A stretch of 64,000 nucleotides of DNA from JBFMAI01 sp040755725 (GTDB lineage Bacteria; Planctomycetota; Phycisphaerae; UBA1845; Fen-1342): positions 248,001 to 312,000 of the forward strand of contig JBFMAI010000040.1 of NCBI GenBank assembly GCA_040755725.1. The letters run 5' to 3'. The position numbers and the translations under genes were made by a program. Position 1 is the first letter of the stretch. Every line of letters starts with the position of its first letter. This document shows, one piece after another, positions 24,913-34,151 of the stretch. The notes beneath the pieces are model-generated. The model did not search any database, was not told the DNA's origin, and saw only the letters and a list, made by a program, of their open reading frames with translations.

Positions 24913-27900
24913 CTAGGTGGCCGCGTCAGCCGTCGGCACGCCGTGCCCCGGCCTGTGCTCGTAGATCAACCAGTACACGACGGGAATCACAAACAACGTG
25001 AAGACCGTGGCCGCCAAGAGCCCGAAAATCAGCGCCCAGGCCAGGCCCGAGAAGATCGGGTCGATGGTGATCGGAAACGCCGACAGCATCGCCGTCGAGA
25101 CGGTCAGCAGAATCGGCCGTAGCCGGACGACGCAGCTCGCCAGGATGGCGTCGTACAGGCTGTGCCCGCGCGCCAGCGACAGGTGAATGAAGTCGATGAT
25201 GATGACCGCCTGCCGCGTGACGATGCCCGCCAACGCGATCGTCCCGATCATCCCGGTGGCCGTGAAGAACACCGGATCGGCATAGCCGCCGACGTTCTGC
25301 GCGGTCAGCAGGTTGAGCAGCCAGAATCCCGGCATGATGCCGATCACGGTCAGCGGAATGGCCATCATCACCACGACGGGGATGCTGAACGAGCGCATCT
25401 GCGCCACGAGCAGAATGTAGATCGCCACCAGAGCGGCGGCGAACGCCAGGCCCAGATCGCGGAACACGTCCAGCGTGATCTGCCACTCGCCCTCGCCGGC
25501 GAAATCGACGCGGATGCCCGCGGGCACGCGCCAGCCGATGCCGCCCCCGTTGGTCAGGAACGTTCGGCGGCCCAACGGTCGCGGCTCGTCGACGCCGATC
25601 GCGCCGCTGCCGACGGCCCGCCACGGCCGGCCGGCGGCCTGGGGCACGCCGCCGCGGTCCGCCTGGATATCGACGATGCAATCGGCGGGCGGGCGGCCGG
25701 CCGTCTCAGCGAAGACGTACACGACGCGCTGGAGGTTTTTGTGGTAGATCATCGGATCGACCGTGCTCTGTTCCCAGCGGCCGAGCTCGGCCAGCGGCAC
25801 CAGCACGCCCGTCTGCCCCTTGACGTGCAGCCGCGCCAGCTCCGCCGGACTGCTCCGCAGCGGGCGCGGCAGCCGCAGCTCGATCCGCAGTGGCGAGCGC
25901 TCATCGGCGACGCGCAGCGTGCCGGCCAACGTCCCGCGGAGCGCCGCGCGGACGGTCTCGGCGATCTCCGCCACGCTGACGCCGTTGAGCGCCGCCTTCT
26001 CCCGCTCCGTCACGAACACGAGCTTGGTCTGCTCCGCCTCGATGGTGTCGTCCACGTCCACGACGCCCGGTTCCGCCTCCAGCCGCGCGCGGACGGTCGT
26101 GGCGGCGGCAATCAGGTCCTCATACGTGTGGTCGGGCCGACCGTAGACCTCGGCCACGAGCGTGGCCATCACGGGCGGCCCGGGCGGAGTCTCCACGATC
26201 TTCAGTCGCGCCCCATGCTTGTGTGCCAGGGCCGTCAGGTCGTTCCGCAGTCGCAGACCCAGGGCGTGACTCTGCGTGCTGCGACTCTTCTTGCCGACGA
26301 GGTTCACGCGGATGTCGGCCACGTTATCGCCTTGTCGCAGGTAGTAATGTCGCACCAGGCCGTTGAAGTCCATCGGACTGGCCAGTCCGACGTAGCTGGT
26401 GAAATCGGTGACCTCGGGCACGCCGGCGAGCAGCCGCTCGAAGTCGCGGACGGCAGCATCGGTGCGCTCCAGCGTCGTGCCTTCATCGAAGTCGAGCACG
26501 AGCTGGAGCTCGTTCTTGTTGTCGAACGGCAGCATTTTCAGCGGCACGTTCCGCGTTGCCGCCAATCCGGCGGCCACCACCATCAACCCGGCCATGACCC
26601 CCAGGAACCCCCACGCCGCCGCCCGCGAGCGGAGCAACGGCGTCATCAACGGGTTGAACAGGCGGTAGAGCAGCGTGCTGCGCACCGCCCCAATATCGTC
26701 CTCCTCCTGTAGCGTCGGCCCCCCGTGGCCGACGTTAGTCTGTAGCGCCGGACCTCCGAGTCCGGCGCCGGGGTGCTGCTCGCCCCCTTGACCCCTTGAA
26801 CCCTCGACCCCGTGCCCCCGCGCATAGTGCTTCCGCAACAGGTGATAGCTCAGCCACGGCGTAATCGTGAACGCCACCAGCATCGACATCAGCATCGTCA
26901 CCGGCAGGTTCAGCGCCATCGGCCGCATGTACGGCCCCATCATGCCGGTGATGAACAGCATCGGCAGGAACGACACGATGACGGCCAGCGTCGCGGTAAT
27001 CAGCGGCGGCCGAATCTCGGACACGGCTTCGAGGACGACCTGCCGCGTGGCCCGGCGGCGGAACGTGAAGTGCCGGGCGATGTTCTCCACGTCCACGATC
27101 GGGTCGTCCACAAGCAACCCGAGGGACAGAATCAGCGCGAACAGCGTTACGCGGTTAATCGTGTAACCGCATAGCAGGTTTACGGTCAGCGTCAGGCCGA
27201 ACACGACCGGCACCGCGACCGCGACGATCAGTGCCTCCCGCCAGCCGAGCCCCAGCGTCAGCAGCGCGATGACGATGAACACCGCAACCGCCAGCGCCTC
27301 AACCAGCTCGTTGACCTTCTCGTTGGCCGTCCGGCCCGCGTTCCGGGTGATGACGACCTCGATGTTGTCGGGGATCATGTCGCGCTTCAACTCGGCGGTC
27401 GCCTTCAGGATGTCGCGGGCGACCCAGACCGCGTTCGTGCCCTTCTTCTTCGCCAGCGCGATCGTCACCGCCGGCTGCGACCCATCCGCCGTGGACCGGC
27501 CCGCAGCGCCGGCGACGGATCTGGCGGATGACGATCCGCCCCCGTTCGCGCCGGTCATCGCCGCCGGCGGCCCGATCAGCGTCCCCGTAAACCCCTCTTC
27601 GTGCTCGAAATGCCGCGCCGGCCCCCAGCCGTGCCGCACATAACTGCTCGCTTCCGCCGGCCCGTCCCCGATGTCCGCCACGTCCTTCAGATACACCGGC
27701 CGGTCACCGAAGACGCCGACCACCAATTCCCGCAGCTCGTCCGCGTCGCGCAGGGCCCGGCCGACCTCGACCCGCACCGCCGCGTCGCCCCGGCTGAAAT
27801 CCCCCGCCGTCTGCGTGACACTGGTGACCTGGATCGCCCGCTGCACTTCCAGCGGCGAGACGCTGAACGCCTGCATCCGGTCCGGATCGAGGTACACGCT

Positions 27901-28524
27901 GACGACCCGCGGCCGGCCGCCGACGATGTACGCCCGCGACGTGTTCTTGACGGCCGCCAGCCGCTCGACCGTTTCTTCCGCGACCCGCCGCAACGCGAAC
28001 TCGTCCGCCGTCGCGCTGCGCAACGTCAGCGTCACGATCGGCACGTCGTCGATCTCGACCGGCTTGACGACCCAGCCGGCGACGCCCGGCGGCACGAGGT
28101 CCAGGTGCTCGTCGATCCGCTTGTAGAGCTTGACCAGGCTGCGTTCGCGGTCCTCCCCGACGTAGTAACGCACGGTGATGACCGCCGCGTCGGCCCGCGA
28201 CATCGAGTACACGTATTCCACGCCGTCGATCTGATAGAGCAGCTTCTCCAGCGGCGTCGCCACAAGCTGCTCGACCTCGGCGGCCGAGTGGCCGGGGAAG
28301 CTCACCAGCACGTCGGCCATTGGCACGACGATCTGCGGGTCTTCTTCCCGCGGTGTGATGACCAGGGCGGCCAGTCCGAGCGCCGCCGCCAGCAGGATGA
28401 GAATGAGCGAGAGGTTGGAGTTCAGGAACGCCCGCACGACGGCGTCGAGCAAGGCGTGCGACCGCCCGCCGGCATGCGCGTCGGGCGTGGTACTGGCGGG
28501 GGTCCCGGATTGCTGGTGGACCAC
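24913..28524 (-). CDS. RND-family efflux permease with a repeat-derived linker
   Basis: The 1203-residue protein is an inner-membrane RND transporter of the AcrB/CzcA class: N-terminal helix (LSLILILLAAALGLAALVI), a first periplasmic loop, helix 4 with GLLVDDPIVDVENIARHF, a second half starting after about residue 605, and a C-terminal helix bundle. It is longer than the roughly 1040-residue family norm. Extra material includes a low-complexity insert near 310-345 and a linker of about 45 residues near 572-617 encoded by hairpin repeats. No periplasmic adaptor or TolC gene adjoins it, so substrate and partners are unknown; proton-driven efflux is the family role. Confidence 0.88.
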   Translation of the reverse strand: MVHQQSGTPASTTPDAHAGGRSHALLDAVVRAFLNSNLSLILILLAAALGLAALVITPREEDPQIVVPMADVLVSFPGHSAAEVEQLVATPLEKLLYQIDGVEYVYSMSRADAAVITVRYYVGEDRERSLVKLYKRIDEHLDLVPPGVAGWVVKPVEIDDVPIVTLTLRSATADEFALRRVAEETVERLAAVKNTSRAYIVGGRPRVVSVYLDPDRMQAFSVSPLEVQRAIQVTSVTQTAGDFSRGDAAVRVEVGRALRDADELRELVVGVFGDRPVYLKDVADIGDGPAEASSYVRHGWGPARHFEHEEGFTGTLIGPPAAMTGANGGGSSSARSVAGAAGRSTADGSQPAVTIALAKKKGTNAVWVARDILKATAELKRDMIPDNIEVVITRNAGRTANEKVNELVEALAVAVFIVIALLTLGLGWREALIVAVAVPVVFGLTLTVNLLCGYTINRVTLFALILSLGLLVDDPIVDVENIARHFTFRRRATRQVVLEAVSEIRPPLITATLAVIVSFLPMLFITGMMGPYMRPMALNLPVTMLMSMLVAFTITPWLSYHLLRKHYARGHGVEGSRGQGGEQHPGAGLGGPALQTNVGHGGPTLQEEDDIGAVRSTLLYRLFNPLMTPLLRSRAAAWGFLGVMAGLMVVAAGLAATRNVPLKMLPFDNKNELQLVLDFDEGTTLERTDAAVRDFERLLAGVPEVTDFTSYVGLASPMDFNGLVRHYYLRQGDNVADIRVNLVGKKSRSTQSHALGLRLRNDLTALAHKHGARLKIVETPPGPPVMATLVAEVYGRPDHTYEDLIAAATTVRARLEAEPGVVDVDDTIEAEQTKLVFVTEREKAALNGVSVAEIAETVRAALRGTLAGTLRVADERSPLRIELRLPRPLRSSPAELARLHVKGQTGVLVPLAELGRWEQSTVDPMIYHKNLQRVVYVFAETAGRPPADCIVDIQADRGGVPQAAGRPWRAVGSGAIGVDEPRPLGRRTFLTNGGGIGWRVPAGIRVDFAGEGEWQITLDVFRDLGLAFAAALVAIYILLVAQMRSFSIPVVVMMAIPLTVIGIMPGFWLLNLLTAQNVGGYADPVFFTATGMIGTIALAGIVTRQAVIIIDFIHLSLARGHSLYDAILASCVVRLRPILLTVSTAMLSAFPITIDPIFSGLAWALIFGLLAATVFTLFVIPVVYWLIYEHRPGHGVPTADAAT
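26708..26811. repeat. Tandem TGTAGCG hairpins and C-rich repeat inside the RND gene
   Basis: TGTAGCGTCGGCC...GGCCGACG (26708-26734) and TGTAGCGCCGGAC...GTCCGGCGCC (26741-26769) are two hairpin units in direct order, followed at 26784-26811 by CCCTTGACCCC and TTGAACCCTCGACCCC. They encode the linker between the two halves of the permease. Related units occur in the kinase-like gene at 54438. Confidence 0.7.
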
Positions 28525-28994
28525 GACTCAGCCCTCCGAACCAAGGTGTCGCGTTGCTACCGATCACGCCGCCGGCCCGGGTCGCACAGCGCGTGCGGCT
28601 CGGCCGGGTGCCGGGATGCTACCATGATCCCCGTCCCCCGTCGTGGCCCGCGCGGGTGCCGCGCCACAGAGTGCGAGGTTGAAGGCAATGTGGAGTATCC
28701 CGTATGAGGGAACAGGGAAGAGGGATTGAGGGACTGGGGGATTGAGGGATCAGGGCAGACGCCGCCGTACCGGGGGGCCCGACTTCCGGGGCTCGACCGT
28801 CGGCCCCGCGTGTCTCCAATGCAGCGCGGCTCGTCGCGGCAACAAGCCGTAGCCGCCGGGCTCCGCACCGGCAGCAGGCCGCCGGGGAATCTTATTGCGC
28901 CGCGAAGAACTCGACGATCAGCGGCACGGAGCCCTTTCGACAGGTTCGGTCCGGGAAAAGGACCGCGATGGCGGTGACGGCCGCCGGTCGCCGA
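28525..28994. other. Intergenic region between the RND permease and subtilase genes
   Basis: No gene is visible. Because both neighbours are on the minus strand it should hold the RND promoter; a weak TAGCAT box reads toward the permease near 28616. It also contains a G-rich repeat (28718-28757) and a GC-rich stretch with no ORF of note. Confidence 0.5.
28718..28757 (+). repeat. G-rich direct repeat
   Basis: The unit GGGATTGAGGGA recurs with GGGACTGGG and GGGATCAGGG, giving six or more runs of three or more G on one strand in 40 bases. The reverse complement of the same theme (CCCTTGACCCC) occurs inside the RND gene at 26784. It could form a G-quadruplex. Confidence 0.55.
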
Positions 28995-31900
28995 CTACGG
29001 GTTCGTCAGCAGCCTGACAAAGGGATTGATGTCGCCGAAGTCGAACAGGCCGTCGCCGTTGATGTCGCGGTTATTGAATGGGCACTCCGGGTACTCCGCC
29101 TCGTAGCCCTGCGGGTCGGTGATCGCCAGCACGAACGGATTGATGTCGCCGAAGTCCACCCGGAAGTCGCAGTTCAGGTCGCCGCGACGGAACTGCGAGA
29201 CGACGCCCCAGATCTCCACGTCGTCCAGGTTCCAGCCCGGGTAGGTGTTCGTGCCGTCGGTCGGGCCCATGCCCCAACGGACGCGCACGGCCGGCTGCCC
29301 GTCCGCGACGCTGGAGAGGTCGTACTTCTGGGCGGTCCAGGACGATTCGCTCGCGGACCCGCCGCTGTGTTCCCAGATCGTCTTGTAGACGGCCCCGTCG
29401 CCGCTGGCCTCGATCCCCGCGCGGTCGAAGGAGGAACTCTCGACGCCGAGCCAGCGGTAGAAGCGCAGCTCGGTCCGACTGACTCCGGTGCAATCAAGCG
29501 GCGTCGTGGTGAGGTAATAGCGCGGCATGTTGTTGGTGTAATCGCCGGCGAGGTTATAGCCGTAGACGTTGACGCCGGTGTGCCCGCTGGTCGGGTCACG
29601 GTTGTAGCTGCCGCCGCCGGTCGGGACGCCGAACGCCCACAACCCCTGCGTGCTCCACCCGGGGTCGGTGTTGAAGTCGAAGCGGTGGATCAGTTCGCGG
29701 CGGCCGACAGTGAGGCTGATAGCGGCACCGTTGGAGAGTCCGCCCTCCGGCGGCGTGCCGCCGTCATCGGCCTGGAAGGTGAAGCGGTCGGTGCCGCCGT
29801 AATACGGGCGGGGCGTGTAGCGGACCTCGCTTCCGCCACCCAGCAGCGCGTAGGGCAGTTGACTCGCCTGAATCTCGCCGCCCAAGGGGTCCGTCAGCGC
29901 GCCGTGCTCCGGCAGCGTCACAATCAGGTACGTCAGCGTCCCCGGCGGATCGGGCAGACCGTCGTCGGTGGCTTGCAGCGCGATGAGGACGGACGCATTG
30001 TGGTCGATCTCCACGGAGCTGTCGTACGCGGTCGGCGGATACGCCCCGCACGCGGGCAAGGCGGACAGGTCCGTCTCGTAGTAGTCCGGCGGCAGCCCGG
30101 CGCCGCGGGACAACCCGACGACGACGTTGAGGGCGTTCAGCGACAGATAGCTCAGCGTGATCCGCCCGTCAAAGAACAGCTCGACCTGGAAGGTGTTGCG
30201 GTCGCCGCCCACCGCGACGACGGAGCTGTAGGTCACCGCGACGCGGTCCGCGAGCACTTTCCGGCTGACGGTGCCGCCCACGGTGGGATTGAGGTCGGTG
30301 AAGAGGCCGGCGACGCGCGGCAGGCGGAAGTGGTTGGCGAGCGTCGGGTCGTAGGCGGTGTCGCCCGCGGTGAACGTGATGTAGCCGTTGCTGCCGATGT
30401 ACAGCGTGCTGTAGTTGACGCCGTACAGCGACACCGTCTTGCCGCCCGTCAGCGTGAACGCAACGAAATTGTCGTCCCCGAGGGCGAGCGGGCTGCCGCC
30501 GGACGGGTCGGTCGGCAGCGTGCTGATCGGATACAGGCAGGCGTCGTAGGCGTCGGCCCCGGCGGCGGGCACGAACTCGATCGTCTTGTTCGCCAGGTCG
30601 AGGTCGCCCTCGAACAGCTCGGTGAAGTACCGCGTGATCGGGGGCGTGTCGAAGCGGTAGCACTGCCCGCCATTATCGTCGGTGACGCGGTTGCCGGCCT
30701 CGTCCTCGGCGTCGATGGCGAAGTAGTACGCCGTGTTCTCGATCAGGTTCGCGAGGAGCAGGCTGTGGGCCGTGCGGAAGCTCGTGTCCGACTGCGACGC
30801 GGCCAGCGATTCACAGGCCGTGCCCCAGCGCCCGGTGACGCGGGCAGGTTCATCCGTAAGGAACGTGACCGTGGCCGATCGCGGCTGCACCGGTGACGCC
30901 TGCACGCTGCTGACGATCGGCGGGGTGCAGTCCACGACAGCGCCGGCCGTCACCTCGACGTTCACTCCGCCCTGTCCGTTGTCGGCGTCGAGGTAGGTCG
31001 CGGTGAGCGTATCGCCCGGCGAAACCGCGAGCACGCCGACGGCGTTGGTCGTGTCCAGCAGGACGTAGCCGACGAAGACAGCCGAATCCGGCCCAGTCTC
31101 GGTGAGGGTGGCCGGCTCGCCGGCGGGTTCGGTCGTCGAGGCGATCGTCACGACCGTGGTCTCGCTGGTCTGCGGGCTGATGTTCAGGTCGCAATCGACG
31201 ACCCGCAGCGTGGCGGCAGACTGACACATGTACTTAGGCCGGTCCAGGGCCAGCGTGCCCGCCGACGAGCACTTGTTCAGTCGTGGCGACGCGCACAGCG
31301 AGAACGGCTGCGGGCCGCCGGGCACGTTGTAGCCGACCACCTCGACGCGGTGCGGCCCCGCCGTGGGGGCGTCGATGACAACCTGCTCGATGTTGTTGAC
31401 GCGATCGGGTTCCGTGCGGACCGCCGGTGCATCTGGGATGTACGGCGCCAGTGTCCACGGGTAGTAGAGGTTGTTTTCGCTGTCGTAGACGCGGAGGTCG
31501 AGGTCGTTGACGAGCGCGGGATGGACGTTCGGCGTCCCCGGCACATCGTCCCACGCCAGGGTCACTTTCAGCGTCGGCTCGGCCGGCTGGACGACGACCA
31601 CCGCGGCATAGGTTTCGCCCTGGTCCACCTGGGCCTCGACGAAATCGCCGGCCCGAACCAAGTCCACCGCCGGCTTGATGCGCACCGAACCATAACCGGA
31701 CCGGTAATCCGGCCCGAGCAACCCCAGGTCCACGGCGGTGTGCGCGAGGACGGCCTTCAGCGTCGAGTTGCGGAAGTCGGGGCGGCCGGGGAACTGCGCG
31801 CGGTAGTCCTGGAGCAGCAGCGCGGCCAGCCCCGTGGCTGTCGGGCACGACATCGACGTGCCGCACCGAACGCGGTAGCCGCCGCCGCTCTGCGAACACG

Positions 31901-33485
31901 ACGTGACGCCGAGGTCATCGGTCGTCTGGCACCCGGGCGCGACGATGTCCGGCTTAAGCCGCCCGTCATCGGTGGGACCGAAGCTGGTGAAGGTCGTAAT
32001 GCTGTCGTCGTTCGAGTTCGCCGCCCCGACGGCGATGTGGTTCTTGGCGCACGCCGGCGGCGGCACGGAGTGGTACGGGGCGGGAAACCCCTCGACGCCG
32101 AGGCACGTGCTCACTTGCCGCTCGTTGCCCGCGGCCCAGACGACACGAAACGGCCGGGTGAACAACGGATTCGTCGCGTCGCCGCGGACAATCGCGTCGA
32201 TCAATACGTCGGTGACGCCGTAGTTGCCCTCCCAATGACACGGGAAACCGTTGGAAGCGACGTTGGAGGATAGTGAGTTGTTGGCGACATCGACGAGCAA
32301 GTTGTTGATGGCGTCGTCGTAGTCGCGTTCGAGGTCACCGGGATCGGTGTACAGGAAGCCCTGCTGAAGGCCGCCCACCTGCTGAAAGCCGTACGACTCG
32401 AGTTGGACCGCCGGGGCCATACCGCGGTAGGTGCCGTTGCTGGCGGTGCCGTCGCCGCCGATCGTGCCGGCGACGTGCGTGGCGTGATCGGACAGGCCGG
32501 AGTCGTCACGCGTGCGGTGCCGGCCGCTGAAGTCGGGATGAGCGGAGAAGCCGTAGCCCGTGTCATAGACCATGACGCGGACGCCGCTGCCGTCGAGGCC
32601 GTAGGGCGCCTGCTGCACCAGGTCGGCCCCGGTACGGGTGCGGACGTCGTTGTTGGCGGGGCCCAAAGCCGGCAGCGGCGGCTCGATCCACTGGACAGCA
32701 TCCTCGTCGGCGAGCGAGGCCATCTCGGTCAGCGGCAGTTCGACAACCATGCCGTTGATGGAGTGCAGAACCGATCGGATACGGGCCCCGTGCCGCCACA
32801 CCGCGCGTCGCGCTTCGGTATCGAGCGGCACGTCGGGATGGAACAGCACGTACGCGGCGACCACGAGACTCCCCTCCCATCCAGGGAGGGGTTGGGGGAG
32901 GGACGGACCTTTCGGCGGCAAGTTGTTACCGTCGTGCGTGTCGCCGGCGGGATCGCAGCCCAGTTTGTCGCCACCCACGGAACGCCCCTGCTCGCCCGCC
33001 GGCTCGTGGCGTTTCCCAACATCCACGACCGCCCAAGGCGGCGGAGTCCCCGCCAGGAAGTCCGGATGCAACTTCCACTCGCGCTCGATCGGCGACACAC
33101 ACCGCAGCACGTTGTCCGCTACGACCGTGCGCCACTGCTCTGGAGCAGTGGTCGTGGTGCCCACTGCGGCGAAGTACGCATTGTCACCCAAGTATCGGAG
33201 CAACCGGATCCCGGCCCCCCGCAGTGCGTCTCGATCACTCCTCTCCAGCGGTCGCCGAAACTGCACCACCACGTGCCGCTCGCCGGCGTCGATCGCGGCG
33301 GCGATGGTCGCCTCCATCTCCGCCACATCCTGCGTCGACGTGAACACCGCCCCTCCTTGCCACGCGATCACACCCGTGCTCGCCGGCTGGCCCCACGTCA
33401 TCGTCGCGGTCAGCAAGAGGTGGGTCACCACAGTGACAGCCCAACCCCCCGTGCAGCTTCGACTTGTGTGACGTGACCCGGCCAT
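28995..33485 (-). CDS. Very large exported subtilisin-family (S8) serine peptidase with dockerin-like tail
   Basis: The 1496-residue protein has a signal peptide ending near TMTWGQ, a pro-region, and an S8 domain with Asp308 (VMVYDTGYG), His334 (HATHVAGTI) and Ser544 (GTSMSCP). Downstream are a jelly-roll/P-like region, beta domains including a cadherin-like one (ALQATDDGLPDPPGTLTYLI), the ~150-residue sandwich module (NTDPGWSTQGLW to YPGWNLDDVEI) and the paired DFGDINPFV tail. GGGAG lies 9 bases before the ATG at 33485; the longer upstream frame is rejected. Two palindromic repeats are read in frame in the pro-region. It likely degrades extracellular protein. Confidence 0.9.
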   Translation of the reverse strand: MAGSRHTSRSCTGGWAVTVVTHLLLTATMTWGQPASTGVIAWQGGAVFTSTQDVAEMEATIAAAIDAGERHVVVQFRRPLERSDRDALRGAGIRLLRYLGDNAYFAAVGTTTTAPEQWRTVVADNVLRCVSPIEREWKLHPDFLAGTPPPWAVVDVGKRHEPAGEQGRSVGGDKLGCDPAGDTHDGNNLPPKGPSLPQPLPGWEGSLVVAAYVLFHPDVPLDTEARRAVWRHGARIRSVLHSINGMVVELPLTEMASLADEDAVQWIEPPLPALGPANNDVRTRTGADLVQQAPYGLDGSGVRVMVYDTGYGFSAHPDFSGRHRTRDDSGLSDHATHVAGTIGGDGTASNGTYRGMAPAVQLESYGFQQVGGLQQGFLYTDPGDLERDYDDAINNLLVDVANNSLSSNVASNGFPCHWEGNYGVTDVLIDAIVRGDATNPLFTRPFRVVWAAGNERQVSTCLGVEGFPAPYHSVPPPACAKNHIAVGAANSNDDSITTFTSFGPTDDGRLKPDIVAPGCQTTDDLGVTSCSQSGGGYRVRCGTSMSCPTATGLAALLLQDYRAQFPGRPDFRNSTLKAVLAHTAVDLGLLGPDYRSGYGSVRIKPAVDLVRAGDFVEAQVDQGETYAAVVVVQPAEPTLKVTLAWDDVPGTPNVHPALVNDLDLRVYDSENNLYYPWTLAPYIPDAPAVRTEPDRVNNIEQVVIDAPTAGPHRVEVVGYNVPGGPQPFSLCASPRLNKCSSAGTLALDRPKYMCQSAATLRVVDCDLNISPQTSETTVVTIASTTEPAGEPATLTETGPDSAVFVGYVLLDTTNAVGVLAVSPGDTLTATYLDADNGQGGVNVEVTAGAVVDCTPPIVSSVQASPVQPRSATVTFLTDEPARVTGRWGTACESLAASQSDTSFRTAHSLLLANLIENTAYYFAIDAEDEAGNRVTDDNGGQCYRFDTPPITRYFTELFEGDLDLANKTIEFVPAAGADAYDACLYPISTLPTDPSGGSPLALGDDNFVAFTLTGGKTVSLYGVNYSTLYIGSNGYITFTAGDTAYDPTLANHFRLPRVAGLFTDLNPTVGGTVSRKVLADRVAVTYSSVVAVGGDRNTFQVELFFDGRITLSYLSLNALNVVVGLSRGAGLPPDYYETDLSALPACGAYPPTAYDSSVEIDHNASVLIALQATDDGLPDPPGTLTYLIVTLPEHGALTDPLGGEIQASQLPYALLGGGSEVRYTPRPYYGGTDRFTFQADDGGTPPEGGLSNGAAISLTVGRRELIHRFDFNTDPGWSTQGLWAFGVPTGGGSYNRDPTSGHTGVNVYGYNLAGDYTNNMPRYYLTTTPLDCTGVSRTELRFYRWLGVESSSFDRAGIEASGDGAVYKTIWEHSGGSASESSWTAQKYDLSSVADGQPAVRVRWGMGPTDGTNTYPGWNLDDVEIWGVVSQFRRGDLNCDFRVDFGDINPFVLAITDPQGYEAEYPECPFNNRDINGDGLFDFGDINPFVRLLTNP
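32868..32912. repeat. CCCTCCC palindromic repeat in the subtilase pro-region
   Basis: CCCCTCCC and GGGAGGGG (32871-32891) form a perfect 8-bp stem with loop ATCCA, followed by GTTGGGGGAGGGACGGACC. On the coding strand it gives KGPSLPQPLPGWEGS, a Pro-rich insert in an otherwise ordinary pro-region. Confidence 0.7.
33132..33151. repeat. Perfect 20-base palindrome in the subtilase gene
   Basis: CCACTGCTCTGGAGCAGTGG is self-complementary with 8-bp arms and a CTGG centre. It matches the arms of the inverted repeat at 22898-22967 and encodes Thr-Ala-Pro-Glu-Gln-Trp in the pro-region. Confidence 0.65.
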
Positions 33486-33674
33486 CGCCGTCATCTCCCG
33501 CGGCGGCTCGCTATGCCCCCCACAGCATGATACCGTTCGGCGGCCGCCGGCGTTGGACGCCCACGGGGCGGCTTCGACCCCCGATTGACGGCGCCGGCCC
33601 CGATCCCGAGAATGGCCGCGCGTTTTCGGCTTGCGGGGGCCGGTGCCGGACATGGCCGACAGGCAGGGTGCCGC

Positions 33675-34151
33675 GTGAAATCCTGGGAGCTCCTCCGCGA
33701 AGCAACGGACCGGGTCGGGGTCAAGGCGGTGGCGGCCCGCTTGCACCTCAGCGCGGCCCTGATCTACAAGTGGTGCCAGGAACCCAAGAGCGCCGACCCG
33801 GACGCGTCGGGCGCCCGCAATCCGCTGGACCGTCTGCTGCTGCTGTACGAGATCACTCAGGACGCGCGGCTGATTAACTGGGTGTGCCAGGCCGCCAACG
33901 GGTTCTTCACGCCCAACCCGCAACTCCACCCGCGCTCCCACGAGGAGCAGTTGCTCGGAACCACTCAGCGCGTGGTGCAGGACTTCGGGGAACTGCTCAG
34001 CGACATTTGCCGGAGCATCGAAAACGACGGCGTCATCAGCCCGGACGAGGCGGATACCATTCGGCAGTCCTGGGAGCGACTGAAGATGCAGGCGGAGTCG
34101 TTCGTGGTTGCCTGTGAGCGGGGGATCTACTCACAGCGAGCCAACGGCTGA
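33675..34151 (+). CDS. HTH DNA-binding protein, CII/CP76-like
   Basis: The 158-residue protein begins at GTG 33675 with SWELLREATDRVGVKAVAARLHLSAALIYKWCQEP, a helix-turn-helix with recognition helix near SAALIYKWCQ. The rest is helical, with DRLLLLYEITQD and a C-terminal region DICRSIENDGVISPDEADTIRQ. This arrangement resembles the phage CII-type regulator family PF06892. It is divergent from the subtilase gene across about 190 bp and could regulate it. I see no phage genes around it, so a housekeeping use is likely. The start is chosen because the sequence before it has no protein character. Confidence 0.7.
   Translation: MKSWELLREATDRVGVKAVAARLHLSAALIYKWCQEPKSADPDASGARNPLDRLLLLYEITQDARLINWVCQAANGFFTPNPQLHPRSHEEQLLGTTQRVVQDFGELLSDICRSIENDGVISPDEADTIRQSWERLKMQAESFVVACERGIYSQRANG

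Noticed and set aside
28968..30896. A 642-codon frame antisense to the subtilase tail
   Set aside because: Composition is that of a shadow frame; the minus strand carries the dockerin-like tail and beta domains.
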